Positions 1 through 12,752 are shown, counted from the first letter of the stretch. The stretch is DNA of 64,000 nt from Anoplopoma fimbria (GCF_027596085.1 NC_072449.1:28910700-28974699), one strand, 5' to 3'. Numbers and translations: made by a program. The notes: generated from the sequence alone by a model not told the origin.

Positions 1-115
1 TACACTATACTTTTGCTCTGGTTTATGCTTTAAGATGCTTGTTTAAGAAAGGAGATGCACTGATGACTTCTGGTGACTAGTAGTTCTCTTGAATACCTAT
101 GTTGAATACACTTCC

Positions 116-175
116 TGTAAGTCTCTTTGGATGAAAGCGTCTGCTACATGACTGTAATGTTATGTAATGTAATGT
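116..175 (+). repeat. SINE-type 3' tail fragment (ATGTA repeats)
   Basis: The stretch reads as a degenerate form of the motif ctttggataaaagcgtctgc followed by aaatgactgtaatg and short tandem atgta units. The same tail ends the SINE at 61137-61437 and appears reversed at 6703-6768. No tRNA-like head is attached here, so this is a 5'-truncated copy or a solo tail. The identification rests on the matches within the window and on general familiarity with fish SINE tails. Confidence 0.6.
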
Positions 176-791
176 AGAGTTACAGATTAGATTTCATTTT
201 TACTGTAAGAAGTGGTGTGTGTTGCTGAGTAGGATTGAAGTAAATGAAATTAACATGGTCATTGTATGTCCTCATATGTACATTAACAGTCTATTGTGCT
301 TACAGAGTAGAGGCCGCAGGTTTTAAGTTTCACTAAATGTAGTCGACAAAAGTCTTTATAAATCTGCTGACATGTTGCTATTACCATTCTGTAGGCCAAG
401 AGGAAGCTCCACTGGAACAAGTTAATGGAAAACCCCCATTATGCATTTTTACACATCATTACATATCATCACTCTGCAACGTTCAGTGCATTTTAGGGTT
501 GATTTTTGTGATAAAGTGCCATGATTTAGCTTTACCCTCGAACGGTCATGTGCATCCACTTCAGTTGGTCACTTCTCACGTTTCCCAGAGTACCATCTGC
601 TAGAGGCGTTTATGAGGTTTGAGTATCCAGTTTGGGAAGGTAATGTAGAGAGGGTTTCTTTTAAGCAAAACGGTTACTTTAAGAAGCTGTTTAATTTGTG
701 TTTTTAAGAGATGTCTGCAGCCATCATGTCGTTATAAAGGCTGAGTAGTTATGATGAATCACAGTCAGGAGGAGGTGGGACAACTGTCCAG
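176..791. other. Non-coding stretch, nothing recognised
   Basis: AT-rich DNA with no long open frame, no simple repeat and no match to other parts of the window that I could see. Confidence 0.5.
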
Positions 792-1306
792 AATAAGTGG
801 AAGTGCATTAAACTGGAATTCTCTGAAATGGCCATACTGTGGCAACTCCTCCGGTTGCAAAAATAAGTCTGATTGTATAGAAGTCTATGAGAAAATGACT
901 CTACTTCTCTCTTGATTTATTCCCTCAGTAAACATTGTAAACATGAGTTTATGGTCTCAATCTCTAGTTTCAAGTCTTCTTCAATACAGCATGATGTTCA
1001 TTTAGTAAATGATGCTCCATTTAGAGTCAAACAGACCATAAAGCAGGGGATGCTTTAGGGCGGGGCTACCTTGTGATTGACAGGTCGCTACCACGGCATC
1101 TGGTCTGGGAGTTGTCCGTGTTTTCGTCTTAGAACTTGTGTGTTTTCAGTTCATGACGCCTAAAAAAGGTCCTATTCAGCATTCAGTTGTACTAAAACAC
1201 CTTATGTGTCACTTCTGGAGATAGTGACGGCAAAACATTGATGACCACAGACAGATACCAAGATGGCGTTGGACCAAAAACCAATAAAAACCTATTCAGT
1301 CTATGA
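792..1306 (+). repeat. Interspersed repeat family A, copy 1
   Basis: This is the first of six copies in the window. The best conserved core (about 840-1090) runs from a ctcctccggttgc motif through agaagtctatgagaaaatga, catgagtttatggtctcaat and gggcggggctacc to gattgacaggtcgctacc. The outer parts are more diverged, but the right part keeps ccaagatggcg and cagtctatga, which match the 3' end of copy 3. I see no terminal inverted repeats, no tRNA-like boxes and no reading frame. The family is unclassified, and its dispersed copies in both orientations indicate a mobile, probably non-autonomous element. Confidence 0.8.
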
Positions 1307-1907
1307 ATATGACACTAGGGCATTAAGTTGTGTCTTAACAGTGCAAATCTATCGAAAAAACACTTCAATCAATAATCCCATCAAATAACAGTTACAAGCA
1401 GTAACAACGGACACAACTAAACCCCTTGCTTGAGGAGGATAGAGGGAGAATCACCTACACAGACTCCATAACATAAACCATCTCTGACTGCGTAGAGACG
1501 CAGACTGCGGGGGGCACACAAACCCGACAACAGACAAGTTTTACTTTGGCCAGTCATCAACTTACTCACATACATCATGTTTATTGGCGACAGCTGACGT
1601 GACTTGCGGCTGAGGACGTTTGTCATTCTGACCGGTGAAAGGGCCGGTCGGTGAAAAATGAGAAGCTGTTCCCTGTGTGTTGTGCACACGCTGCTCTTTG
1701 CTAATGAAAGAAAACGAGAGGAGGAATAATGGGTCCTATTAGTCACAACAGTGTTGATCACCGCTGCAATCAAATCATTTTTTCACTCACTTGTATGCAG
1801 TGAAATGCTTGCACTGTAGAGCAGAACTGCAACACCAGCAGGGTGAGCTCAGTAAAGAAAGGATCTTGTTTCTAATCTACTTTATTTTATCTTATGCAAT
1901 CCATTAG
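1307..1907. other. Non-coding stretch with one spurious open frame
   Basis: The only sizeable frame is a 118-codon minus-strand frame at 1417-1773 with no recognisable motif and no support from codon usage that I can judge. I consider it chance. Nothing else stands out. Confidence 0.45.
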
Positions 1908-2060
1908 TGGTGCAACTGATCATAAAACTCACAATTCAGATCGTATCACCGATCAGAGTCACGGATCGGATCACAAGTCAGATCAGCAAAAAAGAAAAAA
2001 GGGAGCAAATTTAACATTTAGAGATCCCTGGTCAAGTTTTTTTCCCGCCGATGCTTATTG
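1908..2060 (+). mobile_element. Possible end of a hAT-like DNA transposon
   Basis: The sequence starts with a tggtgcaactgatcat motif and continues with several gatcrgatc and cacggatcggatcac units, then an A-rich stretch. This density of GATC-type words resembles the terminal region of a hAT-superfamily repeat I know from fish genomes. A shorter related-looking stretch with ttgatccgcgatcgg lies at 34730-34800. I could not find a matching opposite end, so the boundaries and the class are uncertain. Confidence 0.35.
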
Positions 2061-3712
<1,652 letters not shown>

Positions 3713-3823
3713 GTGTGAGAGCCATCAATCTCACGCCCCCAGTCTTCTATAATTACAACGGGCTGCCTTCCCTCCATGCAAGCTAACACTCCCCTCGTTA
3801 CTCTGAGTAACAGTGTGTGCATG

Positions 3824-3828
<5 letters not shown>

Positions 3829-3893
<65 letters not shown>
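3829..3893 (+). repeat. (GT)n microsatellite, 65 bp
   Basis: Perfect alternating GT, the second tract of the 3.6-4.3 kb cluster. Confidence 0.97.
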
Positions 3894-3895
<2 letters not shown>

Positions 3896-3980
3896 TATCA
3901 AATACCCAGACACCCCCACCTCCGCTCCTTGGTAATCACGCTTTACATCAGCTGTCACCTTTTCTGAGCTGAAACTAGAA

Positions 3981-4024
3981 CCCCCCCCCCCCACACCCCC
4001 CCACACACACACACACACACACAC
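3981..4024 (+). repeat. Poly-C / (CA)n compound tract
   Basis: A run of C broken by two cacac steps passes into (CA)n. The minus strand is therefore G-rich with several G-runs, so it has quadruplex potential, and the plus strand has i-motif potential. That structural reading is inference. Confidence 0.9.
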
Positions 4025-4078
4025 TCACATAGACTGCAGCAGTAGATGCTTTACATGTTTAATGTGCCTGGCATGATA

Positions 4079-4080
<2 letters not shown>

Positions 4081-4122
<42 letters not shown>
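4081..4122 (+). repeat. (GT)n microsatellite, 42 bp
   Basis: Perfect GT alternation, followed 95 bp later by a CA tract on the same strand, so the two are complementary. Confidence 0.97.
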
Positions 4123-4123
<1 letters not shown>

Positions 4124-4214
4124 CGTGCTATACATGTTTGTGTTGGGCTCACTGAAGCCTGACTTCATTTAGTGATGAACAAAATAGCCTGATACATGAG
4201 AAGAATTAACACTC

Positions 4215-4216
<2 letters not shown>

Positions 4217-4270
<54 letters not shown>
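4217..4270 (+). repeat. (CA)n microsatellite, 54 bp
   Basis: Perfect CA alternation, complementary to the GT tract that ends at 4122. Confidence 0.97.
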
Positions 4271-4273
<3 letters not shown>

Positions 4274-4929
4274 TGTGCTACAAATACAGTAATCACATAA
4301 CTCAACTCTTAATTGAGTCCAGGAAGTTTCATTTAATCTATAAAAAGCTGCAATTTACGATTATTTTTATTATTGAGTTAACCTGTCTGTATGTTTGTGT
4401 GATAAGCATGAGTTCTGAGTTCTACAGCCTAAAGATATGAATTTAGATACATTACTGAGAGTCATGTTTTCAGGTGGGTGTTAAAAGGTGATATTTGTAA
4501 TAAAGTAATTTGTTTTGCCATAGAGCAATGCATCTGTGCAGTGAAGCAACACTACAGATATCTCATTAGGACTTTGACTACATAATATTCCACTATTATT
4601 CTGAATATGGCAAAAGTCTGAATTTGATACGGGTCATGTAAATAGTATATTCCAAATAAGGGCTCAATCCGAGCTCGTCTGCGTGTGAATATCAGTGCAA
4701 CATTCATTTTCATTAGTCATGTAAACATCTTAGTAGGAATATTGTCTTTTAAGGACAAAAAGGGCAGAGTGTTCCAATAAATTATATTTACTGTGTAACT
4801 TATGTCCTATAAGTTGGTGAAAAATGAACAACACATTATGTGAACCCTTTAAAACAATGATTATTTCTGTGCAGAATGAGTGAAAAGAGGTTTTGGGTGT
4901 GGGCACACAAATCTGCACTGCAGAGAGGA
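4271..4929. other. Non-coding stretch, nothing recognised
   Basis: AT-rich sequence without frames or repeats that I could assign. Confidence 0.45.
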
Positions 4930-5300
4930 ATCTGCAGTTTGGAGGGACTCAAATATATAAAGAGGAGAGAGGGAGTAAGAAGAGAAAAAGCTGCAGGAAA
5001 GAGACAGAGAAAGAGAGAAAGAAAGAGGAGGAGGAGCAGGTCATAAAACACTGGAAAGGAGTAGTGGGGGAGTGAGAGAAAAAACAAATAAGAGGGGATA
5101 AAGACAGGTGATGGAAAATCATCTGAATAATAAGTAGGAGGAGATCAGATGAAGAGAGTTGGAGAGAGAGAGAGAAGGAGGAGAAAGAATCGGAAGGAAA
5201 AAGGTGATGAGGAGGAGGAGGAGAGTTGGATAGCGGGACTGTGGGAAAAATGGAAAAGCATAAAAGGGACAAAAACATGAGGGAGGGACCGTTTAGAAAT
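4930..5300 (+). repeat. Purine-rich (GA-rich) tract
   Basis: About 370 bp in which the plus strand is dominated by A and G, with gagagagaga-like runs at 5161-5180 and ggaggaggaggag at 5209-5224. The minus-strand frames here (109 and 88 codons, rich in Ser, Phe and Leu) are an artefact of this strand bias: pyrimidine-rich codons seldom give stops. Confidence 0.85.
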
Positions 5301-6302
5301 TAGGAATATAGAGGGGTGGGACAAGGCAACGGAGTGGAAGCAGAATATAAAATGGAGTGGAAGCAAGGAAATAAACGGAGCAGCGCCTTGTTTTTTTGTT
5401 GTTTTAATCAATATGCTGCTTTAAATTCACCTGCAGTCTCACAGTGCAGGAGAGCAGCATTTCCACACACAATTACATTATTATCAGATGCTGTCTGACT
5501 GCCTTCACAACCTGCATTCAAATGTGTCTCCTGTTCAGATTGTAACTGGATATAACCTTATATTACCTAACATTATATTTACACCTGATTTCAATATGTG
5601 TTTTGTATCTGGTTTCGCAACCTCTACTTCTACTACTCCATTTACTGGATGATTGAATTTGCTCCAAACCAGTTGATGGAACGTGCCTAATTAAAAAATT
5701 GTATTTGCTACATTTCAAGAGTCTGCTTAAAAGTCCGTATGTATACAATCTGAGACCACCGGTGCACAGCACGTTTTTTCACAACCAAACTCAGGGGAAT
5801 CCACATCTCTGTCAGCAGGGTTTCTCTTGGTTGTGAATCGTCTTTGGTGTCGGTGAGCCCCTGTGGGACAAAACGAGTTGCAATATCACTTTACCATCCT
5901 GGATAATCGGTGTCTGTGTAGTTCAACTGCTTCCGATTTGTTTTTGATCAACCGGCCACATGACGACAGAAATGGCGTTCTAGCAAAGGTGACGCTCCAG
6001 GTAGCACTGCTTGTTACTGCAAACTCCACACATCTGTCCAAACAGAGTGTTCCACTCATGATGCAATGTGGTATAAACAGTAGCAGAACATGGCGGACAG
6101 CTCTGTGCCGTTTATAATGCTGTAATGCAAGTCTAAATATAAGATTTCACTTCATTACGCGTGATAACAATTTCAGACTTTATGATTCTTGCAGTTGATC
6201 GTTAGGTCATGTGAGGTTAAAAGGGGTTTCCGTGGTTACGGGTCTCCATATCATGTGGTAGTTACAGTTCAGTGCATCCGAAAAGATTCGTACTAAATGA
6301 AG
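5301..6302. other. Non-coding stretch, nothing recognised
   Basis: Several 60-90 codon frames occur (for example plus strand 5863-6117) but none has a recognised domain. The DNA around 5785-6110 is less AT-rich than its surroundings and may be an old repeat, which I cannot name. Confidence 0.4.
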
Positions 6303-6514
6303 TCGGACTTGTATAGGGCTTTTTTCTAGTCCTCCGACCTCTCAAAGCGCTTTACATGTTCAGTCAGCCATTCACACCCATCCATACTCTGATGGCACAG
6401 CCTTTCGGAGCAATTCAGGGTTAATTGTCTTGCCCAAGGACATATCTTCATGGCCTAGCGGAGCCGGGGATCGAACCACCGATCCTGTGATTAAAGGACG
6501 ACTACAGTCGCCCC
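6303..6514 (-). mobile_element. tRNA-derived SINE, reversed and truncated
   Basis: On the minus strand the head carries a B-box-like ggttcgatccccggctcc (plus strand 6461-6478). It is followed by a degraded tgtccttgggcaagac block and a tail with aaagcgctttgagaggtcgg and gactagaaaa. The order and motifs match the more complete copy at 19131-19448. Part of the middle is missing or diverged. The tRNA-like internal promoter boxes and the shared body identify a RNA polymerase III type SINE. No family name is assigned. Confidence 0.8.
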
Positions 6515-6560
6515 AACTACCATTTATTCACACAGAAGCACACACATTGAGTATGTAGTG

Positions 6561-7259
6561 CAAGGGTGCCCACACTTTTTCGGCTCGCGAGCTACTTTTA
6601 AAAGGACCAAGTCAAAATGATCTACCTACATTAAAAATGCTAAATATCTATTTATATATATACTGAATATACTTTATATTTACAATATACAGTATGTTGG
6701 CATACATTACATTACATTACAGTCATTTAGCAGACGCTTTTATCCAAAGCCACTTACATACCTTGCATAACTGCATGAACTCTTATGGCACAATACAATT
6801 CCGTACATTTTTGGTCATTACCTTACTCTGATGACTTGCACTGAACGGAATCAGCCAGGGTTGCATAGTCCGGACAGTAGCTGCTGGTAGCCAGCCTCAA
6901 GCAGTCTTCTAAATGATCATCAGTCATGGTAGAACGGTATTTGGACTTAATATTCTTCATGTGGGAAGAAGGCTGACTCACATAAATAACAAGTAGAGCC
7001 GAATAATGCAGTCAAGAAGGTAGCACATTTCCTCATGTTTGGGTACTTTTCCTCTGTGAGTAAGCTGTCCACGAGCCCTGGACTTCAGCTGAATGTCAGC
7101 CTGTAGTGTCAAAAGCTCATCCTCCACTCCAGACGAGTTCAGGTGAAACAGCGTTGCAATTTTTGCTGCGAGTGAATCAACCTCAATATCTTCCCAGAAA
7201 TGGGTAGCACATAAATGTATTGTTACAGAGGTCATGAGGCTAAGTGGTGATAAAGACAA
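6561..7259 (-). pseudogene. Decayed hAT-superfamily transposase, C-terminal part
   Basis: Read on the minus strand from about 7210, one frame gives HFWEDIEVDSLAAK and EDELLTLQADIQLKS. After a frameshift the next frame reads EEKYPNMRKC and YLCESAF, and after another it reads HMKNIKSKYRSTMTDDHL and ends at a stop at 6823-6825. This order is typical of the C-terminal hAT dimerisation region of fish hAT/ZBED-like transposases, which cut and join transposon ends. The left boundary at 6561 has a CAAGGGTGCCCA end close to the cagggrtgcccaa end of many hAT elements. The N-terminal two thirds, including the BED finger, and the other end are missing: the relic runs into a GT tract at 7309. At least two frameshifts make it non-functional. 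Confidence 0.85.
6703..6768 (-). repeat. SINE-type tail inserted in the hAT relic
   Basis: Reversed copy of the tail seen at 116-175 and 61360-61437: tacattacattac units followed by agtcatttagcagacgcttt and tatccaaagccactta. It lies between the hAT end at 6561 and the transposase stop codon at 6823, so it appears to have inserted into the hAT element after that element arrived. Confidence 0.7.
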
Positions 7260-7308
7260 ACATCTCCTTCCATCTCTGCTCTTTCCTGACCTTATTAGGA
7301 TGTGTTAA

Positions 7309-7332
7309 GTGTGTGTGTGCGTGTGTGTGTGT

Positions 7333-7380
<48 letters not shown>

Positions 7381-7419
7381 GTGTGTGTGTGTCTGTGTGT
7401 CTGTGTGTGTGTGTGTGTG
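7309..7419 (+). repeat. (GT)n microsatellite, interrupted, 111 bp
   Basis: GT alternation with GC and TCTG interruptions near 7320, 7337, 7376, 7393 and 7401. The interruptions suggest an older tract than the perfect ones. It borders the hAT relic. Confidence 0.95.
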
Positions 7420-7507
7420 AAGATATGATGGAGGAAAATGTGTCAAACACACATGAAGACACTTCAGTTAGGTCAATGTAATTATATTATGGATCACCGT
7501 GTCTCCT

Positions 7508-7534
7508 CACACACACATACGCACACACACACAC
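7508..7534 (+). repeat. Short (CA)n tract
   Basis: Imperfect CA repeat with a tacg interruption. Confidence 0.85.
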
Positions 7535-9343
7535 CTCTTCAACTCCTCTTTGGTCTCCTCTCAGAGAGCCAATTACAACCTGCCACCCTCCACCCCCCCA
7601 GCCACCCAGCCCCCACCCCCTCTACTGTATCCAGGCAGAAGGCGTTCGAGACAAAACACAGGAAAGTAACTTCTAGCAGGCGGCAGATGATTCCACGCCG
7701 CGTACTGTGCGTCTGCGCTCAGCGTGGCACTAACTACGCACACGCTGATGTACGTATACGCGGCTTGAAATAGAACGGGAAGTCGGTCAAGCTGCAAGAG
7801 TTGACGAGCTTGTTATAATATTCTTCAACGAGGCAATGAAGCGCTCAAAGATCGACACACAGTTGAGTGAGTCACTGACTTTAAACTTTAAAGATCAAAC
7901 TCAAATCTACTGTATATGTGCTTGTATATGACATTTCTTATAGATTTGTATAGATTTACCTTATATGATTATAATATTTCAGGGTCCTGGTTAGGTTTGT
8001 GAAAGACCATTTATATTTAATTTTAGTAATCTTAATGTCAATTTTATATGTATAATGTTATGTTAATCGGTTAAGTATACTCTGACTATCGATGCCAAAT
8101 AGTTGTTGTACTAATATCTCCCATAAATAAACAAAGAACTTAATGTAAAATAATGCCAGCATTCAAAATTCCTGTTTTACCTGAAGTGACTCACTCTGTG
8201 AATTGTGATAAGAATCTTCTTTGAGTTTTCTGCACAATATTAAACATATAAAATTAATTTCTTGACCTACCGCTTTAATATAATTATTATTTAATGTAAT
8301 TATTATTTTATTTTTATTTTAACTGCTCTGTCATTCCTCCCCATCCCCTCATTTCCTCTCCCCCCTACCGTTTGCCACCATGTGGTCCATGAACAGATTA
8401 ACTTGATAGAAAATCATCTTTTAAGGGTGATTTTTTTTTTTACATAAACCCATCTTAAAAGAAGAGTAACTGCGCTGTACTATTGGACACCAAGGAGACA
8501 GAAATCCAATACCAAGAGCTGTGACCAACATGTCAGAAGTCCGAAAGCTAGCTGTATTGATTTTATGTCTTTTTCTCAAACATAGGATTGATGTTAGATC
8601 TTTCTGATGGAGAAATATTGATTATGCATCAATCACTTTCACCCTGTAACCCAACAGTACCGGTGTGCACCGGTCGATGTTGTTCAGGAAGCAGGATAGA
8701 TTGGATTGTTGGATAAAAACATTCAGGTTGAGAAGAAGTAGCGTAAAGGTGATATGGGTTCAAATCCCCCCCACCCCTGGCACAACGATTTGTATTTTAC
8801 AAACACTGAGAACAGAAGCATCGGGGGAATATGAAAGCCTCCAGCAAACAACGCTTGGATGCTTAAAGGGAGATGTGTGTGGAAGAAGGCAGGTTGTGAC
8901 TCAGAAGCAACAAGAAACTGTTCACGACTGCAGTTTGTGTGTAAAGATGTATTTCCTGTTTGCACGTTCACCTGAATGCAAACACTCGGAATAAAAACAG
9001 TTAAAATATAAAATAGGCTTTTATTCTTGCCCGAGACAGAAAAGGTAGCCAATCTATAAAGAAGAGATGCAATAAAGGCAGATGAAAGTAGGCCACACTT
9101 CATCACTTCACCACACCAGAAAAAGAAAAAAAAGAAGCAGTGGCACTATGGGAATCCTACATAACCCTGATTCAGGTCTAGCTACAGACCCCCATCTGTC
9201 TAAAACCTACTGTACAAAGCATGTCTGAATAATGGACGACAAGTCAATTTGTTAAAATAACTGACAACTTAAGTGGGCAGCAGCAATGAAAAACGACGGT
9301 GGATCAGAACTACTGGTTATCGACTGATCACATATTTCATATT
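7535..9343. other. Non-coding stretch
   Basis: The segment 7570-7800 is richer in C and in CpG than its surroundings, with no recognised gene. The remainder is AT-rich. A gatatgggttcaaatccccc motif at 8751-8770 resembles a tRNA T-arm, but no A box or acceptor pairing accompanies it. The 127-codon minus-strand frame at 8723-9106 has no recognised motif. Confidence 0.4.
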
Positions 9344-9427
9344 TCATTTGGGGGCTACAGAGGGTCAGTGGTCCTTCAATAGGAGGATAGGCGGTTCGAT
9401 CCCCAGCTCCGCTAGTACATGTCGACG
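9344..9427 (+). mobile_element. tRNA-derived SINE head fragment
   Basis: Only the tRNA-like head is present: a ggtcagtggtccttcaat stretch, then the B-box-like ggcggttcgatccccagctc and a catgtcga motif, matching 19140-19214. The body and tail that follow at 19215-19448 are absent, so this copy is 3'-truncated. Confidence 0.7.
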
Positions 9428-10579
9428 CAAAACCAAAATACTGGGTACGAATGATTAGTCGATGAGTCCACATTTTCAAGTATATTAATATGATTATATG
9501 ACATTTTCGTGTTGTTTATTATTCACCCCCCCAGTGTGTAAAGGCCCTTAGACTGCAAAAAAGGAACAATAACTTACATTTTAAGGAAGGAAGTAGTATC
9601 TGATGTATTTCAGTATGAAACAGGATATTTCACACAGAGGTGGTGGACAGAGAGGAGGAGTATATTTAAACCTCAGCTGTCTGTCAATTTGGATTGGTGG
9701 ATAGATGGATGATGATTATGATTATGATAATGTCAGAGCTCTTGTCCTGCAGTTTAGTGATAGGTTGGGTTGGCTGGCTTCTTAGTAATGTTTCTCCGAT
9801 GCAATAAAGTGTAATAACATGTTAAACAATGAGATCCATTAAGTCCAAATGAAGAGAATTATTGACCCTTTGGTAAGCCCCACCACTCAAACCCAGACTT
9901 GTCAATCATAGAGTAGCAGCGGCAAGCTCTGATCAGGGTCCAATAAATATCTTTAAAAGCTCCAAAGACTCTTATGCATTTGATTAAAACTTTCTTCACT
10001 TTTCAGGCAGTTTCTGATTTCGAGCTTGTCACTCTCAAACGTTAACTAATATCTTAGTCACCAGGAGAGGTTAGAAGGTTATAAAAGTGTCTAAGATGTA
10101 AAAAATAAAAATGTTATTACAAAATGAACAGTACAGAGTGAGCACTGATTAATTTGTCCTCACCAATAGTGGCTCTTTTTTTTCTCAAGTCTTTTTTTGC
10201 ATTCCTTATCTGGCACAAGATTCACACCGGCTAGGACTGAAAACATGAGCGTGGTGTGAGAAGTTTACAGCTGTCACTTTGCACAATTTCTGGGCATCAA
10301 ACTTTGCAAAATTGTAATTTGGGACTGCAGGTTTGCTAAGCAACCTTGTTTTAAACTAAAATATATGGTTGAAGGCTGAATGTGAACACATGGAGTGAGA
10401 TGAAGGAAAACAGGACGAACAAAACAGAAGAAGCGGAAACAAAAAGAGGACAAAAAGGATGGAGAAAAACAAGTTTGAGACAAATGCAACAAAGGTAGAA
10501 GGAAATAGCCTGTTTGTCATTGGCAACAAGTCCCTGCTCTCTTGTTACTGCTGCTACATTACATGAAGCCCTGAGGGAT
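9428..10579. other. Non-coding stretch, nothing certain
   Basis: No gene-like frame. The part around 9860-9990 reads like an old interspersed repeat, but I found no second copy in the window to prove it. Confidence 0.4.
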
Positions 10580-10601
10580 AACACACACACACACACACAC
10601 A
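10580..10601 (+). repeat. Short (CA)n tract
   Basis: Perfect CA alternation of 22 bp. Confidence 0.9.
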
Positions 10602-10715
10602 AACCTGCTCGCTGAGTACTATGAAGAAGTGACCTTCAACAACACACTCGCATATATTCACAAAACACACTCCAATGCACTTGCACACTAACACTACGTA
10701 CGTGAAACTGGAGTC

Positions 10716-11108
10716 TTAAGCCACGTTTCCACTGAGAAGTTCCAGGTCATTTTTTCCCTGTACTACTTTTCAAGGAACTAAAGAGGTTCATTCAGCCCAT
10801 TGTGTTGTGTGTTTCCATTGCCGCTTAAAGGCCTGGAGACTGATGAGGGCTGCTGGTGGTTGCAGGGTAAACACAATGTGCAGCTTGCAGTTCAGTGTTC
10901 CTGCCAGTTTCATCCTAAAAACACACTGAGAAGAAAGCTAACCTTGGTTTTGTCTCATTGCGACGATGATTTACTGATTCACACACTGATGCATGTTGTA
11001 ATGTGTGAAAAGGAGGGGGGAAATAAAACTAAGACATTTGTCTCCCTAGGGTCCCCAGAACATAATTTAGACCCTGGTCCCTGCGGTTGAAACGCAATGA
11101 GTTCTTAA
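10716..11108. mobile_element. Possible non-autonomous element flanked by TTAA
   Basis: TTAA at 10716-10719 is followed by gccacgtttccactg, and TTAA at 11105-11108 is preceded by a sequence whose reverse complement contains gcgtttcaaccgcag. The two ends are thus loosely inverted around the word cgtttc. The inside is rich in aggaac/gttcc and ccctgg words. This arrangement would fit a piggyBac-like MITE, but the inverted repeats are weak and four-base flanks occur by chance. The 96-codon frame inside has no recognised motif. Confidence 0.35.
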
Positions 11109-11371
11109 AAAGGTTCCCAGTCCCTGGGGGAAATCTCCTGCAATCGGAAAAGGGTACCATAGAATAACAAAGTCTCTGACACACAAACAGAGGTTACGAT
11201 ATTGTAACCCTAGCTCTAAAATCTACCGGACTATGTGAGTAATACTCTAGTCCAATCACGTGCACGCGTTCACCCACTGGAAGTTTGCATAAGCGTCTCT
11301 GGCCTTTCAGGATGAGTCTACACAAATATGTGTGGCCCCCACAGTGTACAGTGCGGCACACCCAGCTGCTA

Positions 11372-12100
11372 TTAGGGATGGGAATCGTTAGAATTTTAAC
11401 GATACTAGTACTCTTATCGATAGTGCTTATTGGTTCTCTTGCTTTTTGAAACGCTTATCGCTTCTTTTGATTATTTTGTGAGAAAAACACGATTAATCAA
11501 GAAAAGAATCAACACTGCTTTATTATTCTTGTATGTAAAAAAAATATATTTCTTGAGCAGCAATACAAAAAGGTCCAAAGATGTTTAAATTCATTCACGG
11601 CTAAACAATGTGCAAATGGATTGGCTTTCCTTTTTTTACCTATTCTTATGATCGAGCTCCGTCTTGAATCGCTATCGTTACCCGCAGTGGACAAGGATGG
11701 ATGGCTGCTCTCCAAACAGTTCTGCTTTTGGCCAAATGTTTTGATAAATTGATGGTGTTACCTCCCTTACTTTTGAGGGTTTTATGCATTTGTGACAACC
11801 AGAGTTATCAGCACTGACAAGAGTAACAGGTAGCCTCACTTTGGATTGTTTTGTTCTCTCTGCCATGATTTGTGTACGCTGAACTGAGCCGGTGTCGGTC
11901 TCTGTGTGTCAGAGTAAAGTTTGACTCCGCCCCTCTTGCAAAGACAGACAAAGAAACATAGAAAGGAGGTTTGAGATGCTGCTCTTTTCCGTGGAGTTCT
12001 CACACCGTAACTTCTAAAGTACAAATAGCAGAACCGTGAACTCCTGACCTTAATACTCTGTTTTTGAATCATTTAGAACCGGATTTGGGGGGGGCACCCT
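11372..12100 (-). mobile_element. Deleted hAT element with 8-bp target duplication
   Basis: The left end reads ttagggatgggaatcg and the right end, reversed, reads agggtgcc followed by a C run and aaatccggttcta, which fits degraded hAT-type ends. The 8-bp word AGCTGCTA occurs immediately on both sides (11364-11371 and 12101-12108), the target duplication length expected of hAT. The element keeps only an N-terminal transposase fragment (11678-11866), so most of the coding region is deleted. The exact termini could shift by one base (ends TAGGG on both sides with a 7 of 8 duplication). Confidence 0.75.
11678..11866 (-). pseudogene. BED-finger N-terminal remnant of a hAT transposase
   Basis: The minus-strand frame begins MAERTKQSKVRLPVTLVS and continues ADNSGCHKCIK. 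This resembles the start of fish hAT/ZBED transposases, in which a BED zinc finger (SKVW..F, C-x2-C, then H residues) binds transposon DNA. The C-x2-C pair is visible (GCHKC), the tryptophan is replaced by R, and the usual NTSNL..H part is scrambled. In a neighbouring frame the sequence continues SRTVWRAAIHP, so a frameshift is present. No catalytic domain remains. Confidence 0.65.
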
Positions 12101-12210
12101 AGCTGCTACTGCACCTACACCCTCTTAAGTGAGCGACGTAGGAGCTGCAGGGCCCCCTTGGTAAAGGACTCCGCCTATACCTATAGAACTAGGGTTACAT
12201 TTTCGTAACT

Positions 12211-12525
<315 letters not shown>

Positions 12526-12667
12526 AGCAGTCCTTGGTTTCCTGGCAGTGGATAACAGCAGTGAGATGTTTAGTATTCAGAGAGAGGGGAAGGAAATCAG
12601 AGGCGAGAGAGAGCTGGCTTCAGCAACAAAGCAGCCTCTTCGTGACTCCCTCACTGAGACTCATTAA

Positions 12668-12686
12668 GTGTGTGTGTCTGTGAGTC

Positions 12687-12752
<66 letters not shown>
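12668..12752 (+). repeat. (GT)n microsatellite, 85 bp
   Basis: GT alternation with ctgtgagtctgtga interruptions at its 5' edge. Confidence 0.97.

Larger units (their letters stand above)
11192..12210. mobile_element. Inverted-repeat element split by a nested hAT relic
   Basis: The left end 11192-11218 and the reverse complement of 12184-12210 agree at 23 of 27 positions. Both carry the core tgtaaccctag followed by ttcta or ctcta. Removing the nested element at 11372-12100 and one copy of its target duplication leaves about 280 bp, a usual size for a MITE. No reading frame belongs to the outer element and no clear target duplication flanks it. The class is unknown. The structure shows that the outer element was there before the hAT insertion. 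Confidence 0.65.

Noticed and set aside
8740..8775. gatatgggttcaaatccccc, resembling a tRNA T-arm
   Set aside because: No A box, anticodon arm or acceptor pairing was found, and no second copy suggests a SINE.
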